A DNA stretch of 64,000 bases from Nocardioides dokdonensis FR1436 (lineage in GTDB: Bacteria; Actinomycetota; Actinomycetes; Propionibacteriales; Nocardioidaceae), in contig NZ_CP015079.1 of assembly GCF_001653335.1 (NCBI RefSeq), forward strand, positions 1,364,001-1,428,000. Direction: 5' to 3'. Under the pieces are notes generated by a model. The model worked only from the letters and a program-made list of their open reading frames with translations, did not search any database and had not been told where the DNA came from. This document shows positions 25,388 to 32,876 of the stretch, one piece after another (within the stretch, counting starts at the first letter, position 1; every line of letters begins with the position of its first letter). Both the position numbers and the translations under genes were made by a program.

Positions 25388-26128
25388 GTGAGCCGACGAC
25401 TGAAGACCTGGCTGCTGGTGGGCGTGCTGGCCACGATGATCAACCTGCCACTGCTGCACAGCACGCTCCAGGCGCGCGACCTCGACCGCAACGGCACCCG
25501 CAGCACCGTGCCCGCGCAGACCCTGGAGGAGGCGCAGACCGCCGACGGCGGCGCCGCCCTGGAGGAGGCCGTGCGCGACGCCGAGAGCGGTCTCGTCGAG
25601 CGGCTGGTGGTGGTCCGCCTGCCCGCCGAGGTCGTCGAGGCCGTCGTGGGTCAGCAGGTCGAGGAGGGTGCCCCCGCGGCGCAGGACGACCGGGTGCTGG
25701 TGCCCTTCGAGGAGGCGGCGTACGACGCCGTGGTCGCGAGCGGGGAGACCGAGGTGGTGCACCTCCCGGACAACCCCAAGGTCTACCGCGTGAGCGGGCG
25801 CGTCGACAGCAACGCGGCGCTCGTCACCACCCTGGTCGCGAACGCGATCCTGGTCGCGCTGGTGGGCTTCTTCCTGGCGGTGCGCAGCCGGTTGCGCCCC
25901 GAGCTGCGGCTGCTCGCGACCGAGGACGTCGTGCGCGCCGCCCCCGGGGGCGTGCTCGAGCGGCTCGAGGGCACGTCGTACCGCGTCTGCGGCGACGTCG
26001 CCGTGATCGAGCGGGACGAGCTGGTGCTCGAGGTGGGGGACCGGCGGGTGCGGGTGCACCTCGACGGGCACCACAACCCGGCCGGCTACCAGCAGAGCGT
26101 CGAGGTCCGCGGCACGATGGTCGGCTGA
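25388..26128 (+). CDS. uncharacterised two-helix membrane protein
   Basis: A 246-residue protein with an N-terminal membrane helix (about 8-24) and a second at about 142-162, so residues 25-140 are probably extracytoplasmic. That loop is acidic and alanine-rich. The C-terminal cytoplasmic part (about 165-246) is a small domain with alternating hydrophobic strands. No family was recognised. GTG at 25388 is taken from a -10-like hexamer 6 nt upstream; longer in-frame starts overlap the previous gene. A GGGGCAC/GTGCCCC hairpin follows at 26144. Confidence 0.65.
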   Translation: MSRRLKTWLLVGVLATMINLPLLHSTLQARDLDRNGTRSTVPAQTLEEAQTADGGAALEEAVRDAESGLVERLVVVRLPAEVVEAVVGQQVEEGAPAAQDDRVLVPFEEAAYDAVVASGETEVVHLPDNPKVYRVSGRVDSNAALVTTLVANAILVALVGFFLAVRSRLRPELRLLATEDVVRAAPGGVLERLEGTSYRVCGDVAVIERDELVLEVGDRRVRVHLDGHHNPAGYQQSVEVRGTMVG

Positions 26129-26143
26129 TCCGCGGATCGCAGC

Positions 26144-26161
26144 GGGGCACAGGTGTGCCCC
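26144..26161 (+). terminator. hairpin after 26128
   Basis: GGGGCAC-AGGT-GTGCCCC: 7-bp stem, 4-nt loop, 15 nt after the stop, preceded by the palindrome GATCCGCGGATC at 26127-26138. Confidence 0.5.
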
Positions 26162-26245
26162 CTGCCGAGCGCCCGACGTGGGACCTCCTGGTCCGGACTC
26201 GTCGGGTGGGGTGAGGACGCCCGGTTGCCTGCCAGACTCCTGGGC

Positions 26246-26728
26246 ATGACCGCCTTGGACGACTTCAGCGCCCGCAGCATCGACGGCCGGGAGGTGGACC
26301 TCGCCGACTACCGCGGCCAGGTCGCGCTCGTGGTCAACACCGCCTCGCAGTGCGGCTTCACGCCGCAGTACCAGGGCCTGCAGCAGCTGCACGACACCTT
26401 CGCCGAGCGCGGCTTCAGCGTGCTGGGCTTCCCCTGCGACCAGTTCGGCGGCCAGGAGCCCGGCGCCGACGACGAGATCGCCGGCTTCTGCGAGCGCAAC
26501 TTCGGCGTCACCTTCCCGCTGTTCTCGAAGGTCGAGGTGAACGGGGACGACGCCCACCCGCTGTACGCGTGGCTGCGCTCGGAGAAGGGTGGCGTCCTGG
26601 GCAGCAGGATCAAGTGGAACTTCACCAAGTACCTCATCGGCCGCGACGGGCAGGTCGTGGCCCGCTACGCCCCCACCACCAAGCCCGAGAAGATCGCCGC
26701 CGACATCGAGAAGGAGCTCACCCGATGA
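26246..26728 (+). CDS. glutathione peroxidase family protein (Cys type)
   Basis: Thiol peroxidase of the glutathione-peroxidase fold, 160 residues. The peroxidatic cysteine is C36 in NTASQCGFTPQY; the partner Gln is in DQFGGQEPG and the Trp-Asn pair in IKWNFTKYLI. Actinobacterial members usually use thioredoxin or another thiol, since glutathione is absent. ATG at 26246 is preferred because the fold begins at once, and an upstream in-frame start would add 31 residues of non-conserved sequence. The stop overlaps the SRPBCC ATG (ATGA at 26725). A second paralogue lies at 54099. Confidence 0.93.
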   Translation: MTALDDFSARSIDGREVDLADYRGQVALVVNTASQCGFTPQYQGLQQLHDTFAERGFSVLGFPCDQFGGQEPGADDEIAGFCERNFGVTFPLFSKVEVNGDDAHPLYAWLRSEKGGVLGSRIKWNFTKYLIGRDGQVVARYAPTTKPEKIAADIEKELTR

Positions 26729-27198
26729 CCCGTTTCTCCGCCAGCACCGAGGCCACCGCGGTCGTGAAGGCCACCCGCCAGGAGATCTGGGACCTCCTGG
26801 TCGACCCCGACGCGATCGCCGAGATGACCCCCTTCGTCAAGCGGATCACGGCCGACGGGGAGCACTGGCGCTGGGAGATGAGCGGTCTGGAGGTGCTGGG
26901 CAAGAACGTCTCCCCGGCCTTCACCGAGAAGATGACCTTCACCGACCTCGAGCGCATCGAGTTCCGCCACGACCCGCCCGAGGGTGCGACGGAGCGCTCG
27001 GCCGTCGAGGGGTGGTACCAGCTCTCCGACGCCGACGAGGGCACCCACCTGGCGACGAACCTGGAGATCACCCTCGACCTGCCGCTGCCCAAGGTCTCCT
27101 CGAAGGCGGTCACCGCCACGATGAGCGGGGTCATCGAGAAGATGGGCGACCGGTTCTCCAAGAACCTCCTCGAGCGGCTGGGCACCACCGAGGCCTGA
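26725..27198 (+). CDS. SRPBCC-family protein
   Basis: A 157-residue START/Bet v1-like (SRPBCC) protein, with the typical opening ASTEATAVVKATRQEIWDLLVDPDAIAEMTPFVK (landmarks ATRQEIWDLLVDP and MTPF) and C-terminal long helix. It likely binds a hydrophobic ligand. It is translationally coupled to the peroxidase and ends at a strong terminator. The ligand is unknown. Confidence 0.85.
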   Translation: MTRFSASTEATAVVKATRQEIWDLLVDPDAIAEMTPFVKRITADGEHWRWEMSGLEVLGKNVSPAFTEKMTFTDLERIEFRHDPPEGATERSAVEGWYQLSDADEGTHLATNLEITLDLPLPKVSSKAVTATMSGVIEKMGDRFSKNLLERLGTTEA

Positions 27199-27226
27199 GG
27201 TCCGCACGGCCGCACCGACGTACGCA

Positions 27227-27258
27227 GCAGCCCCCGACCGAGACCGGTCGGGGGCTGC
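27227..27258. terminator. bidirectional terminator between convergent genes
   Basis: Perfect 14-bp stem, GCAGCCCCCGACCG (27227-27240) pairing with 27245-27258, loop AGAC. It separates the SRPBCC gene from the convergent MMPL gene. Confidence 0.85.
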
Positions 27259-27284
27259 AGTGCGTCAGGGCCTGCGGGTCCGGC

Positions 27285-29648
27285 TCAGACCCGGACCGAC
27301 TCCTCGTCGCTCAGGCCGTTGAGCTCGCCGTCGAGGTCCTCGTCGCGGTAGGTCGCGCCGCGGTCGAGGCGCTCGCCCTCGACATCGACGTTGGGCAGGA
27401 TCTTGTCGAGCCAGGCCGGGAGCCACCAGGACCTGTCGCCCATCAGGTAGAGCAGCGCCGGGATCAGCACCATCCGCACGATGAAGGCGTCGAAGATGAT
27501 GGCGACCGCCAGGGCGAAGCCCATCGACTTGATGATCGCGTCGTCCTGGAGGATGAACGCCGCGAAGACCACGGTCATGATCGCTGCAGCCGCCGTCACG
27601 ACCCGGGCGGAGTTGCGGAACCCGTCGACGATCGCGTCGGGGGTCGACATGCCGTGCACGCGGGCCTCGCGGATGCGGGTCACCAGGAACACCTGGTAGT
27701 CCATCGCGAGACCGAAGACCACGCCGATGAGGAACAGCGGGATGAAGCTGACCAGCGGCTGACCCTCCACGAGCCCGCCCCAGCCGAGCTGGAACACCGC
27801 GACGGTGGTGCCGAGGGTGGCCAGCACCGAGAGCAGGAAGCCCAGGGTGGCGGTCAGCGGCACCAGGATCGACCGGAAGACGATCATCAGGAGGATGAAG
27901 GCCAGGCCGACGATGATCGTGAGGTAGACCGGCAGCGCGTCGGCGAGGCGGTCGGACACGTCGGTGGTGATCGCGGTCAGTCCGGTGACGCCGATGTCGG
28001 TGCCGGTGGAGTCCTCCACGCCGGCCTCGCCGTCGCGCAGATCGGTGAGCAGCTCCTGGGCCTCGGCATCGGCGGGACCGAACTCGGGCAGGACCTGCAC
28101 CAGCGCACCGGTCGCCGCCGCGGCCGGCGTACCGGGCTCGGCGCTGGGGTCGGCGTTGGTGCCCACGACCTGTGCGTTCTGGACGCCCGGGAGTCCGGCC
28201 GCCCACTCGACGACGCCGCCGAAGGCCGCGCCCTCCTCGCCCGACGCGATGTCGCGGGCGTCGACGACGACCAGCAGCGGCGCCTCGCGGCCGGGGCCGA
28301 ACTCCGCCGAGACCAGGTCGGAGGCCTTGCGCTGGGTGGTGTCGCTGGCGGCGGTGGAGTCGGTCGGGAAGGCCAGCTGGAGCTCCTTGAGCGGGATGGC
28401 GAGGGCGCCGAGGGCGACCACGACGACCAGCACCAGCGCGACGGGGCGCTTGCCGACCCAGCGGGCCCAGCGCACGCCGTTGTTGACGACGAGACCCTGC
28501 TCGTCGCGCTTCGGGGCGTAGCGGCGGACCTGGCCGCCGAAGGCCTTGCGGCCGAGCATGCCCAGCACCGCCGGGAGCAGCGTGAGCGAGATCAGCACGG
28601 CCACGAACACGGTGGCCGCCGCGGCGAGACCCATGGCGGTCAGGAACGGGATCCCGACCACGGCCAGCGCCGACAGCGCGATGAGCACGGTCAGGCCCGC
28701 GAAGACGACCGCGGAACCGGCGGTGCCGACCGCGATCCCGACCGCGCGGGCCCGGTCGTCGGTGTGGTGCAGCTCGGTGCGGTAGCGGGCCAGGATGAAC
28801 AGCGTGTAGTCGATGCCGACCGCCAGACCGATCATCGTGGCCAGGATCGAGGTGCTGCTGGAGATGTCGACGACCGCGGTCATCGCCGTGACGCCGGTCA
28901 GGCCGATGACGACCCCGATGAGGGCGGTGATGATGGGCAGACCGGCCGCGACGAGCGAGCCGAAGGTCAGGATCAGCACCAGCAGGGCGATCCCGATGCC
29001 GATGGCCTCCGAGGCCAGGCCGGGAGTGGCGAAGCCGGTGGCTCCGGGGCCGTTGGCCTCGACGGTCAGGCCCTCGTCGCGCGCCTGGTCCATGACGTCG
29101 TCGAGCGCATCGAGGGTCGCGGCCTCGACGTCGGCGGGCGTCTCCACGTCCCAGGTGTAGGTGATCAGACCGGTGCGGCCGTCCTCGGTGAGCGGGGAGA
29201 TGGCCGCCGCGTTGCTGCGGGCCCGCTCGACTGAGCCGCCACTGGCCTTCGCCTGGTCGACCAGCATCTGCTCCTGGCCGGCCGCGGCCTGGCCGGGGGG
29301 CACGATCTGCACGTCGTCGGCCTGCTGCGGGAGACCGGCGAGGTCGACGACGAGCTGGTCCACGACCGCCGCGTTGGCGGGGTCGGCCAGGGTCTCGCCC
29401 TGCGGCGCCTGCACGACGACGGTGACGTTGGCCTGGTCGAAGGCGCTCGTGGAGCCCGGGAAGAGCTCGGCCTGGAGGTCGGCGGCCTGCTCGGAGGGGA
29501 TGCCGGGGATGGTGAAGTTGTCCGACATCGGCTTGGCGAAGCCGGCGGCCAGGCCGATGATCACGGCGAGGACGCCGACCCAGCCGGCGATGAAGAACGG
29601 CCAGCGTCGGTAGGCGGTGGTCCCGAGTCGGGCGAGCAGGGTGGCCAT
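27285..29648 (-). CDS. MMPL-family RND transporter
   Basis: A 787-residue MMPL/RND-type membrane protein with two repeats of one helix, a large extracytoplasmic loop and five helices (12 helices in all). The proton-relay motifs are GIDYTLFILARYR near residue 275 and AMDYQVFLVTRIREAR near residue 640. It is likely to export lipids, siderophores or drugs. ATG at 29648 has AGGAGA 6 nt upstream. Its upstream region holds three 13-bp tandem repeats. A TetR gene directly upstream in the same orientation is the probable regulator and may be co-transcribed. Substrate unknown. Confidence 0.93.
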   Translation of the reverse strand: MATLLARLGTTAYRRWPFFIAGWVGVLAVIIGLAAGFAKPMSDNFTIPGIPSEQAADLQAELFPGSTSAFDQANVTVVVQAPQGETLADPANAAVVDQLVVDLAGLPQQADDVQIVPPGQAAAGQEQMLVDQAKASGGSVERARSNAAAISPLTEDGRTGLITYTWDVETPADVEAATLDALDDVMDQARDEGLTVEANGPGATGFATPGLASEAIGIGIALLVLILTFGSLVAAGLPIITALIGVVIGLTGVTAMTAVVDISSSTSILATMIGLAVGIDYTLFILARYRTELHHTDDRARAVGIAVGTAGSAVVFAGLTVLIALSALAVVGIPFLTAMGLAAAATVFVAVLISLTLLPAVLGMLGRKAFGGQVRRYAPKRDEQGLVVNNGVRWARWVGKRPVALVLVVVVALGALAIPLKELQLAFPTDSTAASDTTQRKASDLVSAEFGPGREAPLLVVVDARDIASGEEGAAFGGVVEWAAGLPGVQNAQVVGTNADPSAEPGTPAAAATGALVQVLPEFGPADAEAQELLTDLRDGEAGVEDSTGTDIGVTGLTAITTDVSDRLADALPVYLTIIVGLAFILLMIVFRSILVPLTATLGFLLSVLATLGTTVAVFQLGWGGLVEGQPLVSFIPLFLIGVVFGLAMDYQVFLVTRIREARVHGMSTPDAIVDGFRNSARVVTAAAAIMTVVFAAFILQDDAIIKSMGFALAVAIIFDAFIVRMVLIPALLYLMGDRSWWLPAWLDKILPNVDVEGERLDRGATYRDEDLDGELNGLSDEESVRV

Positions 29649-29671
29649 GGTGTCTCTCCTGTGGGCGGCAC

Positions 29672-29710
29672 GGTGGTGCCGGGTGGTCGTGCCGGGTGGT
29701 GGTGCCAGGT
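29672..29710 (-). repeat. three 13-bp tandem repeats upstream of MMPL gene
   Basis: Units 29672-29684, 29685-29697 and 29698-29710 read GGTGGTGCCGGGT, GGTCGTGCCGGGT and GGTGGTGCCAGGT on the plus strand, each differing at one base. They lie directly upstream of the MMPL ribosome site, between tetR and the transporter. Confidence 0.7.
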
Positions 29711-29744
29711 GGGGCAGGGGCGGTGCGGCGGCGCTGGGCGGCGG

Positions 29745-30374
29745 CTAGCCGAGCAGCTCGCCGGCGGTGCGCAGGTGGGCGACGAAGAGGTCGACCAGGT
29801 CGGTGCCGTCGGGGTCGTCGGTGGCGAGGTAGGAACGCATCGCGGAGTCGAAGACCGCCACGAGCAGGCGCACCATCAGGTGGGCACGCTCCTCGCCGAA
29901 GCCGGCGCCCTCGCGCTGCAGGATGAGCGCGACGATGTCGTCGGCGGTCTGCTCGAAGTGCTCGTGCATCGCCTCGATGAGGCGGGTCGAGCAGGTCAGC
30001 ATGCTGCGCCGCAGCGCGACGTTCTCGGGGTCGAAGCCCTCGTCGGCGAGGATCGGACCGGCGAGCACCGCCACGTCATCGACCAGGCGCCCGGTGGGCC
30101 CGCGGTCGACGAAGACGGCGAAGGCGGCCTGCGCGGTGGGGTCGTCGCTCCGGGTGGGCGAGCCGATCGTGCCGAGGACGGCGTCGATCTTGGAGCTGAA
30201 GTAGTTGAACAGGGTGCGCCGCGAGACCTCGGCGGCAGCGGCGAGGTCCTCCATGGTCCAGCCGTCCAGGCCGCGGTCGATCGTCAGGCGCATGGCGCAG
30301 TGGTTGATGCGGGCGCGGGTGCGCTGCTGCTTCGTCACCGCCACGGGTCGCGCCGGTGTTGCACTTTCAACCAT
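29745..30374 (-). CDS. TetR-family regulator of MMPL exporter
   Basis: TetR repressor of 209 residues as drawn. The DNA-binding helix-turn-helix is MEDLAAAAEVSRRTLFNYFSSK at about residues 40-61 (landmark VSRRTLFNYF). The ATG at 30374 lies inside a large palindrome (30359-30409), so part of the operator would be coding. An alternative GTG at 30338 (protein begins VTKQQRTRAR) would leave the operator entirely upstream and still keep the whole HTH. It probably represses itself and the MMPL transporter, and the divergent malic enzyme promoter may also be affected. Ligand unknown. Confidence 0.88.
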   Translation of the reverse strand: MVESATPARPVAVTKQQRTRARINHCAMRLTIDRGLDGWTMEDLAAAAEVSRRTLFNYFSSKIDAVLGTIGSPTRSDDPTAQAAFAVFVDRGPTGRLVDDVAVLAGPILADEGFDPENVALRRSMLTCSTRLIEAMHEHFEQTADDIVALILQREGAGFGEERAHLMVRLLVAVFDSAMRSYLATDDPDGTDLVDLFVAHLRTAGELLG

Positions 30375-30409
30375 AGAGTGCAGTCTGCACTATTCATTTG
30401 AAAGTGCAA
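30359..30409. promoter_or_regulatory. nested palindromic operator, tetR/malic enzyme divergent region
   Basis: Outer inverted repeat TTGCACTTTCAA (30359-30370) with TTGAAAGTGCAA (30398-30409). Centred inside is AGTGCAG-T-CTGCACT (30377-30391). All arms share a TGCA core. A+T content is clearly higher than in the surroundings. This is the probable TetR operator. Confidence 0.75.
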
Positions 30410-30479
30410 AGAATTGTGGCAGCAGTCACACGCCGCGCCGGACTTGCCGGTAACCCCCCGGGGGGCGGAAGGTGTGCAC

Positions 30480-31856
30480 GTGTCCAGGTCAGCCACCACC
30501 TCGTCGTACTCGATCACCATGCGCCTGCACACGGCGCCCGACCACGGGGTGGTGGGCGCGGTCGCCACCGCCATCGCCGGCGCCGGAGGGATCGTGACCG
30601 CCATCGACGTCGCCGAGTCGAGCCACGAGCGGCTCGTCGTCGACGTCACCTGCTCCGCCGGCGACGCCGAGCACGCGCAGGAGCTGCAGGAGGTCGCGGC
30701 GGCGGTGCCCGGGGTCGAGGTCTACCGCACCAGCGACCGGGTGTTCCTGCTGCACATCGGCGGCAAGATCGAGGTCGGCTCGAAGGTGCCGCTGCGCAAC
30801 CGCGACGACCTGTCGATGGCCTACACCCCCGGCGTCGGGCGGGTCTGCATGGCGCTCTACGAGAACCCCGAGGACGTGCGGCGCCTGACCATCAAGGGCA
30901 ACTCGGTCGCCGTGGTCACCGACGGCTCCGCTGTGCTGGGACTGGGCAACATCGGTCCTGGGGCCGCGCTGCCGGTGATGGAGGGCAAGGCGGCGCTGTT
31001 CAAGCGCTTCGCCGACATCGACGCCTGGCCGATCTGTCTCGACACCCAGGACACCGACGAGATCGTGCGCGCCGTCGAGCTGATCGCCCCCGGCTTCGGT
31101 GGCATCAACCTCGAGGACATCGCCGCGCCCCGCTGCTTCGAGATCGAGCGCCGGCTGCGCGAGAGCCTCGACATCCCGGTCTTCCACGACGACCAGCACG
31201 GCACCGCGATCGTGGTGCTCGCCGCGCTCACCAACGCGCTGCGGGTGGTGGGCAAGCAGCTCGACCAGGCCCGGGTCGTCGTCGCCGGTGCCGGGGCGGC
31301 CGGCACCGCCATCGTCACCCTGATGCTCGCGGCCGGCGTCGGCGACGTGATCGTCTGCGACAAGGACGGTGCGCTCGCGGCCGACGACGAGACGCTCTCG
31401 GAGGCCATGAGCGAGCTGGCCTCGCGGACCAACCGCGAGCGCCGCCGTGGGAGCCTCCACGACGTGCTGCACGGCGCCGACGTCTTCGTCGGGGTCTCCG
31501 CGCCGGGCGTGCTGCAGGCCGAGTGGATCGCCGACATGGCCGACGACGCGGTCGTCTTCGCCCTCGCGAACCCCGACCCCGAGGTCGACCCCGCCGAGGC
31601 GTCGAAGTACGCCGCCGTGGTGGCCTCCGGCCGCTCGGACTACCCCAACCAGATCAACAACGTGCTGGCCTTCCCCGGTGTCTTCCGCGGGCTGCTCGAC
31701 GCTCGGGCCTCCAACGTGACGATCGAGATGATGCTGCGCGCCGCGGAGGCGATCGCGCACGTCGTCCACGACGACGAGCTCAACCCCAGCTTCATCATCC
31801 CGACCGTCTTCCACCCCGACGTGCCGGGCGCGGTGGCGGCCGCGATCAAGGGCTGA
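30480..31856 (+). CDS. NAD(P)-dependent malic enzyme with N-terminal ACT-like domain
   Basis: Malic enzyme of 458 residues, converting malate to pyruvate and carbon dioxide. An ACT-like regulatory domain occupies about residues 8-85 ([18 protein letters not shown]). The catalytic part follows, with [10 protein letters not shown] near 105, [16 protein letters not shown] near 235 and the nucleotide-binding [17 protein letters not shown] near 265. GTG at 30480 is chosen because GGAAGG (30467-30472) lies 7 nt upstream; GTG 30474 would be too close. It is divergent from the tetR-MMPL pair. Confidence 0.92.
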   Translation: MSRSATTSSYSITMRLHTAPDHGVVGAVATAIAGAGGIVTAIDVAESSHERLVVDVTCSAGDAEHAQELQEVAAAVPGVEVYRTSDRVFLLHIGGKIEVGSKVPLRNRDDLSMAYTPGVGRVCMALYENPEDVRRLTIKGNSVAVVTDGSAVLGLGNIGPGAALPVMEGKAALFKRFADIDAWPICLDTQDTDEIVRAVELIAPGFGGINLEDIAAPRCFEIERRLRESLDIPVFHDDQHGTAIVVLAALTNALRVVGKQLDQARVVVAGAGAAGTAIVTLMLAAGVGDVIVCDKDGALAADDETLSEAMSELASRTNRERRRGSLHDVLHGADVFVGVSAPGVLQAEWIADMADDAVVFALANPDPEVDPAEASKYAAVVASGRSDYPNQINNVLAFPGVFRGLLDARASNVTIEMMLRAAEAIAHVVHDDELNPSFIIPTVFHPDVPGAVAAAIKG

Positions 31857-31884
31857 GCCCGAAGGCGCCAGGTCGGGAGACGGG

Positions 31885-32688
31885 TCAGGCCTCGGGGTCG
31901 GCCAGGCGAAGCCGGTCGACGGGCCGCACCTGCACGAGGGTGTCGAGGGCGCGTCCCACGTCGGCGCGGTTCTGGGCGGTCACGGTGACGGCGTACGGCG
32001 CGCCGCTCAGCAGGATGCTGCCCGCGAACTCGCGGGCGCCCTCGCTGCCGGTGAGCCGGGCCGTGGCCCAGCGCTCGCGACGCCGCTGGTCGCCGTCCTC
32101 GGCGTCGACGGAGGACGCCCCGTGCAGCTTGTCGAAGTAGCGGCGAGCCGACTTGATGCTGCTGACCTGGCTGTAGGTGAGGGCGACGGGGCCGGTCAGC
32201 TCCTGCTCGCACGTCCACATCGCCGGGCGCTGGTACTGGGGGTTCGCGACCAGCTCGTCGCGGCACTCCATCCGGTCGGGGTCGAACGACGGGAAGACGT
32301 GGCTCAGGCCCGCGCGGCCCGTCGGCAGGGCGCAGTCCTTCGTCCGCGCCGCCGGCTTGCCGTCCCAGCAGGTCAGCGTCTCGTCGCTGCCCGAGCGTGC
32401 GTCGGCCGAGGAGTCCTCGGACGTCGCGGTGGGCGTCGCCACGGGGTCGGGGTCCCCGGGCCACAGCAGGTTGGCGCCGACGAAGGCGGCCACGCCGAGG
32501 CCGGCGAGCACCGGCAGCACGACCAGCGCGGTGCGCTTGCGGCTGGGGCGGGCGTAGAGGGCCTCCAGCATCCCGGCGGGCAGGCCCGGGTCCTCGCGCA
32601 CGGCGAACCCGGAGGTGGGCTCGAGCTCGTCGGACGGGACCCCGGATCCCTGAGGCGGGGTCGGTCGGGGACGTCGGGGAGCGCTCAC
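31885..32688 (-). CDS. single-pass membrane protein, unknown function
   Basis: A 267-residue protein with an N-terminal cytoplasmic Pro-rich stretch, one membrane helix at about residues 54-75 (ALVVLPVLAGLGVAAFVGANLLW), then an extracytoplasmic domain. That domain carries four cysteines (LTCWDGKPA, DCALPTG, MECRDEL, WTCEQEL), likely two disulfides. No named family was recognised. GTG at 32688 has GGAGGAGG about 6 nt upstream. It is transcribed divergently from alkB; a link is not evident. Confidence 0.7.
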   Translation of the reverse strand: MSAPRRPRPTPPQGSGVPSDELEPTSGFAVREDPGLPAGMLEALYARPSRKRTALVVLPVLAGLGVAAFVGANLLWPGDPDPVATPTATSEDSSADARSGSDETLTCWDGKPAARTKDCALPTGRAGLSHVFPSFDPDRMECRDELVANPQYQRPAMWTCEQELTGPVALTYSQVSSIKSARRYFDKLHGASSVDAEDGDQRRRERWATARLTGSEGAREFAGSILLSGAPYAVTVTAQNRADVGRALDTLVQVRPVDRLRLADPEA

Positions 32689-32799
32689 GTCCGCCTCCTC
32701 CTGGTCGATGGCACGACGGCGCGTTCATTGTGCACCGCAACCGGCACGCCGGCGCTACCCCCTGGAAGAAAAGCAAAGAACTTTACAACTGTGTCCCTC

Positions 32800-32828
32800 T
32801 TGTCAATTTGCTTGACATTCTCTACGGT
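32800..32828 (+). promoter_or_regulatory. alkB promoter
   Basis: TTGTCA (32800-32805), a 17-nt spacer and TACGGT (32823-32828) in an unusually A+T-rich stretch. Transcription would start near 32835, about 42 nt before alkB. Confidence 0.5.
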
Positions 32829-32838
32829 GTTGTCAAGC
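32810..32838. promoter_or_regulatory. candidate operator overlapping alkB -10
   Basis: GCTTGACA (32810-32817) pairs with TGTCAAGC (32831-32838) across 13 nt. A third half-site, TTGTCAA, lies at 32800-32806. It covers the -10 and start region, suiting a repressor such as the downstream TetR protein. Confidence 0.55.
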
Positions 32839-32876
32839 ACGTATCCGTGACCCCCGTCACCGGCAGGAGGCTCCCC

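Noticed and set aside
26589..29234. 881-codon plus-strand open frame across the peroxidase, SRPBCC and MMPL region
   Set aside because: It crosses a strong terminator and reads antisense through the MMPL transporter, with low-complexity Asp/His/Gly/Arg sequence.
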